Assembly: GCF_014107495.1 (NCBI RefSeq)
Contig: NZ_CP041969.1
Coordinates: forward strand, 2,877,501 to 2,941,500
Reading direction: 5' to 3'
Length of the DNA stretch: 64,000 bases
Origin: Cohnella cholangitidis
Lineage (GTDB): Bacteria > Bacillota > Bacilli > Paenibacillales > Paenibacillaceae
The position numbers and the translations under genes are program-made. Of this stretch, positions 53,090 to 62,563 are shown in pieces (the first letter of the stretch is position 1; each line of letters begins with the position of its first letter). The notes under the pieces are model-generated. The model saw only the letters and a program-made list of their open reading frames with translations. It did no database searches and was not told the origin of the DNA.

Positions 53090-54667
53090 CTATAAATAGC
53101 TAGTCGGATTCTTAAGCTTGCCGTTCAAATGCACTTCGAAGTGGAGATGGGTGCCGGTCGACCGTCCCGTGCTGCCCATAATGCCGATGACATCGCCCTT
53201 CTCGACGATCTGGCCTTTCTTAACTCCAACGCTCTTCATATGACCGTAAATGGTTTTGAATCCATTATTATGGTTAATAATAACTGCGTTCCCTAATCCG
53301 CCCGACTTATAGCCGGCAAATTCGATAACGCCTTCGTCCGCGGCTAAAATATTTTTCTTGCCGATGATGTCGATGCCGTTGTGCATCCGGCCCCATCTCG
53401 AACCTTGGTAGCTCGTAATGCGAGCCCCTAGAACCGGCCAAGCGAACTTCCCGGAGCCTTCGCCGCGAATGACCTTGGTTCCTTTAAGAATGATGGTAGT
53501 GACGGGAGCCACTAACACCTTCTTGGCGATCTGCTCTTCCTCGATCAGCGAACCGTTGCGCTTAATCAAACGGTACGTGACCTGCTGCTTGCCTTCCGAA
53601 CCCTCGCGCAGCACCTTCTGTTGGCCTAGCTTCATAGAATCGTTCTTCTGGTATTGGATCGGCGGTTCGATGACTTCGATCTCCGTCACTTGCTCCTCGG
53701 AGTTCACGTTCAGGATCGGCGGCTCTTCCTCGGACAAGTCCAAGACGTCACCGATGCGTATGCTGTCGTTCTTGATCCACTTGTTATTCTGGTAGATCAA
53801 TTCTTCGCTAATATCGAGCTTCGAGGCAATGCATCCTATGCAATCGCCTTCCTTCACCGTATACTTCCTCGGGATCGGTTCTCCCTCCGTTAGCGAGGCG
53901 AACAGCTCATCCGGATCCGACAGCTTCGCTTCGCCGATATCCGTCGTCTCCATCTCGACTTTCTCCACGAAGCTGACCGATGTAATCGTACGTTGCGGCT
54001 TATCTTCGTTAGCGGCGGCAGTCGTCGCGGTCGCAGTCGTCTTAAAGGACAAGGACTGCACTTCGGTCGCGGCTTTGTTGGCGACCAATCTTGCCGGCGC
54101 GTACTTATTCTTCACCCGCTGCAGCAGCTTCTTGGCCGTTAATTCATCCCTGACGATGCCCACTTCCTCGCCATCGATAATCAGTTTGACGCCGATCGGG
54201 TGAGTTTGGAGCATGCCTTCGAGACGAGTCAGCGTCGCTTCGTCGTCGGTTTTCTTCTTGTAAGCCCTTTCAGCCGTAAAGGTGACCTGACCGTCGTTCA
54301 ACACCTGGCGTACGGGGGTGTCCGCGTTCTCGAGTTCGGCAGCTTTGGCCGCAAGAAATTGCTCGACTTTCTCCTCGCTGCTGATCTCTCCTACCGGTTG
54401 TCCGGCTATCATCACGTTATAGTATTCAACGCTATGGGCTTGCACATATTTATGTCCGCCGATTCCTACTGCGACTACTGCGGCGATTCCGCACGCGGTT
54501 ATGACGAGAGGCTGGCGATAATTTTGAAATAGATTGCTAAGAATAGGCTGCGTCGGATTATCGGATTGAGTCTTCCCTTTCAATTGCTTGAACCGAACTT
54601 GCCGGAAGGTTTGCCGCGTTGCGGTAATCATTTTCCGGATCCGATCCATTCCCCTGAAAACGGCCAT
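53090..54667 (-). CDS. M23 cell-wall endopeptidase with LysM and G5 domains
   Basis: 525 aa from ATG 54667 (AAAAGGAGAAG before it; the open frame to 54733 has no site). Order: basic N-terminus, one membrane helix (PLVITACGIAAVVAVGIGG), an unknown coiled region, LysM (KYTVKEGDCIGCIASKLDIS), G5 (about 350-420, QKVLREGSEGKQQVTYRLI), and M23 peptidase with zinc ligands HNGID and HLHFE plus GHMK. It should cut peptide cross-bridges at the wall. Lying just upstream of walR, it is a plausible WalRK target. Confidence 0.93.
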   Translation of the reverse strand: MAVFRGMDRIRKMITATRQTFRQVRFKQLKGKTQSDNPTQPILSNLFQNYRQPLVITACGIAAVVAVGIGGHKYVQAHSVEYYNVMIAGQPVGEISSEEKVEQFLAAKAAELENADTPVRQVLNDGQVTFTAERAYKKKTDDEATLTRLEGMLQTHPIGVKLIIDGEEVGIVRDELTAKKLLQRVKNKYAPARLVANKAATEVQSLSFKTTATATTAAANEDKPQRTITSVSFVEKVEMETTDIGEAKLSDPDELFASLTEGEPIPRKYTVKEGDCIGCIASKLDISEELIYQNNKWIKNDSIRIGDVLDLSEEEPPILNVNSEEQVTEIEVIEPPIQYQKNDSMKLGQQKVLREGSEGKQQVTYRLIKRNGSLIEEEQIAKKVLVAPVTTIILKGTKVIRGEGSGKFAWPVLGARITSYQGSRWGRMHNGIDIIGKKNILAADEGVIEFAGYKSGGLGNAVIINHNNGFKTIYGHMKSVGVKKGQIVEKGDVIGIMGSTGRSTGTHLHFEVHLNGKLKNPTSYL

Positions 54668-54787
54668 GATCTTCTCCTTTTCCCTTGCTCTCGGTATTCT
54701 ATTTCCCGGTTTTGGCAGAAGCGTGTACCTCACTTTAGCATAGGTCCGTCAAGACTATCAACCTTTTGGGCTCATTAGAATTATGAA

Positions 54788-54825
54788 AAATGGAAAGAGC
54801 CACCGGTTTACTTGCCCGGCGGCTT
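54788..54825 (-). terminator. Intrinsic terminator
   Basis: AGCCaCCGG pairs with CCGGcGGCT; CTCTTTCCATTTTTC follows on the minus strand, 17 nt past the next gene's stop. Confidence 0.6.
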
Positions 54826-54842
54826 ATGTTAATGTAAACGTT

Positions 54843-55535
54843 TTATTCGCTTTGGGAAGCTCCTTTTTCCGGGTTTTCGGTCCCTTGAAGCAATTCCATC
54901 ATTTGAGAATATTCTTGTTCGGATAAGGAGGCTTTAAGCATACCCTCGACTGCCGTCAACTCTTCCGGCGATAGCCCCCCTTGCAAGGAGTCCGATAACT
55001 GCTTTAACTGTTCCTGGCTCAGCTTGGACACGACCATCGCATACAATTCCCGTCTTTCCGAGTCGGTCAATTGTCCGATGGCGGCTTCACCGTTAAACGC
55101 GGGAACGGTACCTTCCTCTCCCCCGTTGCTGTCCGGCTCCGGTCCCGGGCTTGGGCTCGCATCGACCTCCGGCGCGACGGCTTGGTCGTCGTCCGGGTGA
55201 ATGTCCTGCCCCCCCTCCTCGGATATCTCGTTAGAGGGCGACTCGCTGTTCTGCACGCCGTTCGATTGAGATTGCGAGGGATCCGGCGTATGCTGCTCTA
55301 TTGGCGGTTTACTAGCTTCGGCTTGTTCTTCCTTCTTCGGCGTCTTATCCGCTCCCCATAATGTCCCCCACACGCCCGATAACGCTATCGGTTGAATATC
55401 TAGCGGCAAATCTAGCTGCTTAATAACCGATTCCATGTAGCTGTTAACGATATAACCCGTCGTCCATATGCACAAGAAGCTGAGCAGCAACGCTGTCGCT
55501 CCCATCCGGATGACCCAGCTTACCCACTTAAACAT
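54843..55535 (-). CDS. Membrane-anchored protein of unknown function
   Basis: 230 aa, family not recognised. One N-terminal helix (ATALLLSFLCIWTTGYIV), a long Pro/Glu/Ser-rich disordered linker (about 68-150), and a compact helical C-terminal domain (SDERRELYAMVV-like: DSERRELYAMVVSKLSQEQL; LSPEELTAVEGMLKASLSEQ). Topology suggests the C-terminal domain is outside the cell. Its place between the M23 peptidase and an exporter hints at an envelope role, without proof. Confidence 0.75.
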   Translation of the reverse strand: MFKWVSWVIRMGATALLLSFLCIWTTGYIVNSYMESVIKQLDLPLDIQPIALSGVWGTLWGADKTPKKEEQAEASKPPIEQHTPDPSQSQSNGVQNSESPSNEISEEGGQDIHPDDDQAVAPEVDASPSPGPEPDSNGGEEGTVPAFNGEAAIGQLTDSERRELYAMVVSKLSQEQLKQLSDSLQGGLSPEELTAVEGMLKASLSEQEYSQMMELLQGTENPEKGASQSE

Positions 55536-55608
55536 CCCGGTACCTCCTGTTAAAAGGTTTCATAGGTTTAGTATGGGCAAACCTCTCAGTAATCATTCCT
55601 GTCTATTA

Positions 55609-55686
55609 AAAACACCCCTGCGCGCGACCAAAGGAAGCTCCAAATCCGACTGGAACTGCCTATGATCTCGAATAGGGGTGTGTTTT
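55609..55686. repeat. Long stem-loop with nested hairpin
   Basis: AAAACACCCCT (55609-55619) pairs with AGGGGTGTGTTTT (55674-55686), with one bulge. Inside, TCCA...TGGA can form a second stem. It lies 73 nt upstream of the 54843-55535 gene. T-runs on both sides allow a bidirectional terminator. Confidence 0.5.
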
Positions 55687-55730
55687 ATCTATTACTACGC
55701 AGGTCTCCTCGACTTAGTACAACCGTGTCG

Positions 55731-55809
55731 GTCGGCTTGGTCGACTAACTCGCTTTCGAGAAGGTCCTTCGGGGTGGATTTAGTCGGTTTTATCGACCAA
55801 CTCGCTCCA
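55731..55809. repeat. Imperfect direct repeat, two copies
   Basis: Copy A (55731-55756) and copy B (55783-55809) share GTCGG..TT..TCGAC.AACTCGCT at about 20 of 27 positions, 52 nt apart. Each can fold on itself weakly. They lie just downstream of the RND gene. No coding frame is convincing here. Confidence 0.45.
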
Positions 55810-55850
55810 AGACGCGCCTTAGAGACCTAAGCAGTAACATTTTTTTCCGT

Positions 55851-58800
55851 TTAAGCCGCAGCTTCCGCCCGAACTTGAACCTGAGCTTTCCGTTCCTTGC
55901 GGGAGCGCCTGAAGTATAGCAATTCATACATGACCGGTACAACGACCAGCGTTAACAGCGTAGAGCTCGTGAGCCCGCCGATGACGACGACAGCCAGCCC
56001 GCTCGAGATGATGCTTCCTCCGCCTAAGCCGATAGCAAGCGGAATCAAGGCGCAGATCGTGGCGATCGCGGTCATCAGAATCGGCCGCAGCCTTGTTCCG
56101 CCCGCTTCGATGAGCGCATCGCGGATCGTGAGCCCGTGCTCGATCTGCTGCTGTACGCGCTCGATCAATACGATCGCGTTCGTGACGACGATTCCGATCA
56201 ACATCAGGAACCCGATCATGCTGGAGACGGATATCGGTTCGCCCGCAGCCATAGTACCGGTTAATCCGCCGATCAATGCAAACGGCAAGGAGAACAACAC
56301 GGCGAGAGGAGCCCTTCCTTCTCGGAATGCGACAACCATGACGATGTACACCACTCCGACGGCGACCAGCATCGCCATCATCATGTCGCTCATCATCTGT
56401 TGGATATCTTCGTTGCTTCCTCCGAGCGAGTATTCCACGCCTGTCGGCAAGGTTAAGCCTTCTAATGCCTTTTCCAGTTCCTGATTCACTTTGCCCACGT
56501 TCTTATCCGTAATCGTCGCCGATACCGTGGCGAATTCCGATCCGTTCTTGTACTGCAACGTGCTGGGAAGCTGCTTCATTTGGACATCGGCAATGTCCTT
56601 CACCTGAACATCCGTGCCTAGCGGCGTATGCAGCTTCAATCGGGCGATATCCTCTACGGAGGCGACGGATACGCCATTCAACGACAGATATAGATCGCTC
56701 GCGACAGATCCGTCCCCGATACGTCCCGCATTGGCTTCCGTCAGGAACGGCCGCAGGATCATCCCGGCTTGAGCGGCGGAAAGTCCGTATTTCGAAGCAT
56801 CGTTCTTGCGGACTTGAATCGCGATTCCTTTCGTGCCGTCCTGCAGATTGTTGTTGACGTTATCGATTCCTTGCAGACCGCTAACCGTCGCGGTGATTTG
56901 CTCGGTCGCAGCGCGAATGTCGCTTGCCGTGGAGCCGGTCACCGTAATCGCGACGCTTCCTCCGCCGGTCATGTCGTCTTTCATCAAGCTGAACTTCGTG
57001 CCGTCCGGAACTTGAACCTGCGGACTGATCTCATCGACGAACTGATCCAGATCCGCTTCAGAGCGAAGCCCGATAAACCACTGCGCTCCGTTAGACGAGC
57101 CTTCGCCGCCGAAACCTCCGCCTACGGTGACATTCGTATTCTCGACGTCCTTGTGCCCGCGAATAATGGCGTCCAGCCGCTCCGATTCTTTTTTCACCAC
57201 GTCGATGGCAGTTCCCTTAGGCATAGTCAGATCCGCGAACATATACTTGTAATCCGTTTGCGGAAGCAAGACGACCCCGACTTTGCCGGCGAAGATCGGA
57301 ACAAGGCTTCCGACGAACAACAGCACTGCGACAATAATGACGATCGTCTTATGTCCAAGCGACCAGCCAAGCACGCGTTTGTACCCGCGGCTCATGGCGG
57401 ATTCCTTGTCTTCTTTCAACTTGGCATTCCTCATCAACACCCAAGCCATCAGAGGAACTACGGTTAGCGCCACTAATAAGGAAGACAACAAGGCGAAGCC
57501 GACAGTCAGGGCGAACGGGCGGAAATACCCGCCGATCATTCCCTGCAGCAATCCTAACGGGGCGAACACAGCGACGGTCGTGAGCGTCGAAGACGTAATC
57601 GCGCGGGCAACTTCCATCGTTCCCGATAAGATCAAATCTTTATTTATTTTCTCGCCTCTCATGCGCCTTACGATATTCTCGATGACGACGATGCTGTCGT
57701 CTACTACACGCCCGGTCGCTACCGCCAACCCGCCGAGCGTCATGATGTTCAGCGTGACGTCAGTAAAAGTCTTCAAGCAGATCATCGCGATGAGCATGGA
57801 CAAAGGAATGGATACGATCGCGATCAACGTCGCCCTGAAGTTCCGCAGGAAGAACAGAATCAAGATCGAAGCGAACAGCGCGCCAAGCGCCCCTTCGCGA
57901 GCGAGCGTATTTACGGATTCTTTAACGTCCGTAGCGCGGTTGTACATAACCAAAGCGTCGATCTTGCCTGCCTTTTCCGCTTCTTCATATACTTCAAGAA
58001 CTTTATTGGATACTTCCACCGTGTTGGCCGTACCGGACTTCACGATGTTGAGGGTGATGCTCGGCAAGCCGTTCGTCAAGCTGATCACGCTAAGGTCTTT
58101 CCCTTGCTCGATTTGCGCGATATCCGTCAGCTTAACGTCGCCGCGGCGTTAGGCTCCATTCCTTCAGCTGTTCGATCGACCTCAGATCGCCTTCCACGAA
58201 TACGGGAAGCGTGCTGCCGTCCAACGTCGTCTCTCCAAGCGGAACGCTCAGATTATTAGCTTGCAGGGCGCCCATCACTTGATCATAGGAAATTCCCTTT
58301 TCGGCCATCATCGAAGCATCGAGCCTAATGTATACCCCGTTGTCTTTCATCCCGATATCCTGCACTTCGTTGACACCCTCGATCGCTTGCAGCTCCGGGA
58401 TTATCGAGGTTTTGACGATCTCGTTGAACTCATCCGGCGATACTCCCTCTCTGGCGGTCGTAGTCGTATACATGATCGGCTGGTTAGTCGTCGAGAAGTA
58501 CATAACCTTCGGCTTCTCTACTTCAGCGGGAAGCCGTACGTCGTCGATAGCTTGCTTGACGACCTCTTGTTTCTTCTTCATATCGTCGTTGAAGTTAAAC
58601 TCCAATTGCATCATCGACACGCTATTCGCGGACTGCGATGTGACGTTCTTCACGCCTTCCACGTTCCTTAGCGCTTTCTCCAGCGGCAACGTCACGTCGT
58701 TCATGACTTCGTTCGGCGCCGCGCCCGGATATACCGCCGATACCATGATGCCCGGGAACGCGATTTCCGGCTGCTGCTCTTGCTTGAACTGCATGGTGGA

Positions 58801-58890
58801 ATATACTCCGCCAACCGCGATCAGGATGACCAGCAGAACGATCGCCACCGGATTCCTCAACGAAAAATTCGTAAAAAACTTCATTCGCAC
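55851..58890 (-). pseudogene. RND-family efflux permease (SwrC/AcrB-like), frameshifted
   Basis: One transporter split in two frames. The 58890 frame (ATG) starts FFTNFSLRNPVAIVLLVILI, carries the first porter domain, and runs to LKEWSLTP before an early stop at 58132. The other frame continues GDVKLTDIAQIEQGKDLSV and gives the rest: RND helices (GGLAVATGRVVDDSIVVIEN), second porter domains, and GFLMLIGIVVTNAIVLIERV. Removing one base near 58138-58148 restores about 1012 aa, a normal RND length. No membrane-fusion gene adjoins; Gram-positive SwrC/YerP works without one. It would export surfactants or drugs if intact. Confidence 0.88.
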
Positions 58891-59041
58891 TCTCTCCGCT
58901 TCTCTATTTTTTCTCCGCTATCCTTGTCAGTTTGAAGGCTACGGGTATGATTGTAATTTGTTCCCATGCCTGAAAAAATGGTCTTGAGAACGTTTTTGAT
59001 CCTAGACCGGAGACGGAGCGTCATTAAGCCTTGCGGTCGTG

Positions 59042-59116
59042 TTGCGGCGTTCTGCCGCAAATCGCAAATCGCCCTTCGGCTTAGATGGAAACTCCACCTT
59101 AGCCGAAGAGCGATTT
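59042..59116. repeat. Two adjacent strong hairpins
   Basis: TTGCGGC (59042-59048) pairs with GCCGCAA (59054-59060). Next, AAATCGCCCTTCGGCT... (59066-59089) pairs with its near-perfect complement up to 59116, about 22 pairs around AAC. They follow the serine-hydrolase remnant on the minus strand and may end its transcript, though the T-tail is weak. Nothing else is seen between 58891 and 59132. Confidence 0.6.
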
Positions 59117-59132
59117 CAATTCCTTCGCGGTT

Positions 59133-59454
59133 CTATTGCAGCAATGACACCTCGGGCAATAAGAGCAAATACATGATCGCGGCCATCTCTTGCTTCGTCA
59201 GCTCCCGCTCCGACCCGTAATCCGTACGCCCTATCCGCGACGACTTGTCCGTTCTTTACGACGGTTACGGCCACTGCTCCCGCCTGCTTCTTAACTTCTT
59301 CCCTTGCGAAAAACCCATTCAAGAAGCTCACCGTTTCTTGAGAGTCCGTCTGCGTAGCCGCTTCAGCAGGTTTGACCAATGCTACGCTCATCATTGGGGC
59401 GCTTAATGCCAGAGTCATCGCCAGCAAATAAGCCGCCGTACGTTTCCTTGCCAT
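59133..59454 (-). pseudogene. Secreted serine hydrolase remnant with internal deletion
   Basis: Starts well: GGAGGAG before the ATG, signal peptide (YLLAMTLALSAPMMSVALV ending AEAA), then FLNGFFAREEVKKQAGAVAV and VTVVKNGQVVADRAYG, the usual opening of beta-lactamase-like (class C/EstB) serine hydrolases. The frame then breaks: the other frame reads DYGSERELTKQEMAAIMYL and stops at 59133, looking like a genuine C-terminus. The join shows a short direct repeat, TACGG...TACGG. The catalytic SxxK and YxN regions are gone. The frame as read ends at 59116. Confidence 0.65.
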
Positions 59455-59587
59455 CCGGTTCTCTCCTCCGCCTTATTAATCGATTTTCTTTGTTAATGTC
59501 GATGATTATATCAATCTCTTATTTTCCATAAAATGGTCTTAGGTCCAGTCTGTAAATATACTTAGGGCTAAATCCACCATAGAAAAG

Positions 59588-59646
59588 GAAAAAGGCATTA
59601 CCAGGGGCACGTCCCGCTAAGGAACGCCCGATGATAATGCCCTTTT
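59588..59646 (-). terminator. Intrinsic terminator of the terminal oxidase operon
   Basis: GGCATTA..GGGC.CGT pairs with ACG.CCC..TAATGCC; TTTTTCCTTTTC follows on the minus strand, 25 nt past the last gene. Confidence 0.8.
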
Positions 59647-59670
59647 CGAATTTCCGCAATCAACTGACGA

Positions 59671-60228
59671 TCACTCGTACGCCGAATGGCGAGTAACAGC
59701 ATGATAAATCATGTAGACGACCATGCAGATCGCCGTCGTCAGAAACCCCCAGCCCAGCGTAATCTGCTCGATTAATAAATAGTTGTTGCACAGTTGCACG
59801 GGAGCGATCGTATACAACAACCCCATTCCGATAAAAATCAACGTGAAGCCTGCGAATAAGGCGCATTTGACCGCGTAAGAGACTTTGCCCCAACTATCTC
59901 TTAACGGCACTCCCGCGAGCAAGGACAAGCTGATAAACTTGAACAGCTCTACATCGAACGACTCCAAAGAATCGTCCATCGCCCGAGGCAGCATCCAATA
60001 GATGCCGATGATCGCGAATAGTAGCATGCCGGGTATTCCGTTGCCGTTCCATTTCTCGAAAAACCGGGGAAAACGGATCTGAAAATAGCGCGCCATCATG
60101 AATCCGGAAATCGCCAGCAGAGGCATCTGCATATGCATATGCACGATCATGATCGATTCCATTACGCGGGCAACGGGAGGAAGCGCCATAAAAATAAACA
60201 GCACGAGGCCATACGCCGATTGTTTCAT
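59671..60228 (-). CDS. Membrane protein of the terminal oxidase operon, unknown
   Basis: 185 aa from ATG 60228, which follows AGGGGGGAGC. Five or six helices (SAYGLVLFIFMALPPVARVM; GMLLFAIIGIYWMLPRA; ALFAGFTLIFIGMGLLYTI; LGWGFLTTAICMVVYMIYH). A His/Met-rich stretch in the first third (ESIMIVHMHMQMPLLAISGF) could bind copper or heme. No named family recognised. It starts 1 nt after the sco stop, so it is translated with the oxidase genes and may help their assembly. Confidence 0.75.
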   Translation of the reverse strand: MKQSAYGLVLFIFMALPPVARVMESIMIVHMHMQMPLLAISGFMMARYFQIRFPRFFEKWNGNGIPGMLLFAIIGIYWMLPRAMDDSLESFDVELFKFISLSLLAGVPLRDSWGKVSYAVKCALFAGFTLIFIGMGLLYTIAPVQLCNNYLLIEQITLGWGFLTTAICMVVYMIYHAVTRHSAYE

Positions 60229-60229
60229 C

Positions 60230-60865
60230 CTAGCTCCCCCCTGCTCCCTGTCCCAGTAATCGCATAACTTTTTCCGAGGCTTCAACCGTCGCCTCATAGT
60301 CCATCACATCGATTAATTTTCCGCGCGGATCGACCAAATAAAAGGCGGAATTGTGGGCGAACCCTCCGTTCCCGTCGGGAATGACCGTAACGCCGAATTC
60401 GTTCAATAATCGGTCTAGTTCGAGCCGGTTATTGATCCTCGCCATTCGCCAGGTTTCGCCGTCGCTATCGAAGAACGTCCTATACTCTTCCAACCTCGCC
60501 GGATCGTCTCTTGCAGGGTCGAAGCTGATGCTTAAAAAAACAATATCCCTGCCCCGACGGGAATCGGGAATTCGATCGTACACTTCGGCCATATTCTGTT
60601 CCAATTCGACGCATACCGTAGGGCAGGACGAGTAAAAGAACGTGATAAACGTATATTTGCCCGCGAACTCCGAGATGGAATAGCTGCGCCCCTTGCTGTC
60701 TTCGAGCGTCGCCTCTGGAAATGAAGGCTGGCTCTTGACCAATCGATTCACCCTTGCGGATTCAGCCGTATAGGCGGTAAACCCGTCGGTGCCCGTATAG
60801 AACAGGACGATGCCGAAAAGAACAACGACGACTGCCGCGAGCGTATGCGGACGTATTGCTCTCAT
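60230..60865 (-). CDS. SCO1/SenC-family copper chaperone
   Basis: 211 aa. N-terminal membrane helix, then a thioredoxin-fold SCO domain with the copper-binding SSCPTVC (CxxxC) and the distal His in FAHNSAFYLVDPRG. It loads the CuA centre of cytochrome oxidase subunit II, which is encoded in the same operon. 9 nt after the subunit I gene and 1 nt before the next gene. Confidence 0.93.
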   Translation of the reverse strand: MRAIRPHTLAAVVVVLFGIVLFYTGTDGFTAYTAESARVNRLVKSQPSFPEATLEDSKGRSYSISEFAGKYTFITFFYSSCPTVCVELEQNMAEVYDRIPDSRRGRDIVFLSISFDPARDDPARLEEYRTFFDSDGETWRMARINNRLELDRLLNEFGVTVIPDGNGGFAHNSAFYLVDPRGKLIDVMDYEATVEASEKVMRLLGQGAGGS

Positions 60866-60874
60866 GACGAGCCT

Positions 60875-62548
60875 TTACCAGGTCACGAAAGGCGGCGACC
60901 CGGGCGGCGCGTTCACGATGAACTCGACCAATGGAACTACGTAGGCCATAGCAACCAATAAGAGCATGATCACGATCGTACGGCCCCAGCGCTCGGTCCA
61001 ATATGGCGTCGCGGAACCGTCCTCTTCAGGCTCTGCCAGAGGAAACTCCGTTTGGCCCTTGGGAGCGCGGAACATCAGATGATAGACGGCATACAGCTGA
61101 AGGATACCCCCGATCATCAAGAACGCGCCGCCAACGGCATATAGAATCGTATAGGGATCCCAGCTTAATGCGGTCGCATTGTCTCCATAAGTGGTAAAGG
61201 AAGTTCTGCGAGGCGCGCCGAGCAATCCGGAGACATGCATCGAGACCGTCATGATCAGCATGCCGATCGTCCAGAAGATCGTTTGAATAACCCCTAGTTT
61301 ATTCATTCTCGGCGTCAGCACGCGATGCGAGATATACGGGATTAACCAGTAACTGATTCCGAAGAAAGTAAGAATAACGGATGTTCCGATCGTGAGGTGA
61401 AAGTGTCCGACGATCCACATCGTATTATGAACGACTTGATCGAGTTGGTTGACCGTCTGCACGACCCCACCGGCTCCGCCGGGGATGAACGCGACCATCG
61501 CGATAAAGGGAGCCAAGAAACGGACGTCTCCCCACGGCATCTTCTTAAACCATCCCAGCAAGCCTTTGCCGCCGAGCTCTCTGCCCCTCCGTTCGAAAAC
61601 GGAGAACATGGCGAACGCCGTCATCATGGAAGGAACCGCGATAATCAAACTCATGAATACGTGCATGAATTTCAACGCCTGCGACATTCCGGGGTCGATG
61701 ATCTGGTGATGAAATCCTCCGGGAATATTGGTGACGACCAGAGCGATCACGACGAACCGGGTCAATACGTCGCTGAATCTTCTTCCTCCGATAATCTTCG
61801 GCACGATCGTATACCAAGCGGATACGGCCGTCAGGAACCATATATTCACCAACGTATGCCCGAAAGACCAGAACAGCGTGCGGCTAACCATGACGTTGAT
61901 CGTCTTGGTCCAGCCGAATGCCCAAGGGATAATCGTTAACACTTCTACGGTCACGCCGATGCTGCCGAAGAACAACAGGACGAACACGCCCGTCGCGAAG
62001 AACGAAAGAATGGGAACGTGCTTGCCGCGGTTATTTTTTCTCCAGACGGCCACTTGGACGAACGCCCCGAAAGCGCACATCCAAACGCCCAATACTATAA
62101 ACACTAAACCGATATAAAAATACGGCGATGCCTTCATCGGAGGATAGAAAGTATACAGAACCGTAGCTTTATTCATCAGAATAGGGATAACGACGAACAC
62201 GAATCCAACGATCTTCAACGCAAAACCGGTCCAAGCCATTTTCCTGACTTTGGGAAGCAACCCGCCCAACGTATGCGACATCCCCGCGTAGAAATATCCG
62301 ATCGTAAAAAAGGCGGTCAGCACGACAACGAGCAAGATCCCATGAGTCGTCAACACTTGATAATACGTAAACCAGTCAGGGAGCTCGATCAACCCCGAGC
62401 GTTCCGATGCTTGCACCAACCCCATGATACCTCCGAGCAGCAGTGCCGCGAAGGCGACGAACAAATAGGTTTTAGATAGGACGGCGTCACGCGGATTGGC
62501 TCCCAGCCATTTATTCACTTTTCCTTTTAGACTTTTTGACGTATCCAA
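60875..62548 (-). CDS. ba3-type cytochrome c oxidase subunit I
   Basis: 557 aa, 12-13 helices. Heme-copper ligands: TTHGILL (low-spin heme), FGHTLVNIWFLTAVSAWYTI (CuB His), GGFHHQI (CuB His pair) and VGHFHLTIG (heme ligands). The FGHTLVNIWFL...WYTIVP form and lack of HPEVY point to the ba3 (B-type) group rather than caa3. Start TTG 62548 follows GGAGGTGA. Reduces oxygen and pumps protons at the membrane, with subunits II and IIa upstream. Confidence 0.93.
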   Translation of the reverse strand: MDTSKSLKGKVNKWLGANPRDAVLSKTYLFVAFAALLLGGIMGLVQASERSGLIELPDWFTYYQVLTTHGILLVVVLTAFFTIGYFYAGMSHTLGGLLPKVRKMAWTGFALKIVGFVFVVIPILMNKATVLYTFYPPMKASPYFYIGLVFIVLGVWMCAFGAFVQVAVWRKNNRGKHVPILSFFATGVFVLLFFGSIGVTVEVLTIIPWAFGWTKTINVMVSRTLFWSFGHTLVNIWFLTAVSAWYTIVPKIIGGRRFSDVLTRFVVIALVVTNIPGGFHHQIIDPGMSQALKFMHVFMSLIIAVPSMMTAFAMFSVFERRGRELGGKGLLGWFKKMPWGDVRFLAPFIAMVAFIPGGAGGVVQTVNQLDQVVHNTMWIVGHFHLTIGTSVILTFFGISYWLIPYISHRVLTPRMNKLGVIQTIFWTIGMLIMTVSMHVSGLLGAPRRTSFTTYGDNATALSWDPYTILYAVGGAFLMIGGILQLYAVYHLMFRAPKGQTEFPLAEPEEDGSATPYWTERWGRTIVIMLLLVAMAYVVPLVEFIVNAPPGSPPFVTW

Positions 62549-62563
62549 TTACGCTCACCTCCT

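Noticed and set aside
57283..58152. 289-codon plus-strand frame opposite the RND gene
   Set aside because: Antisense shadow, Ser/Thr/Pro-rich, no domain seen.
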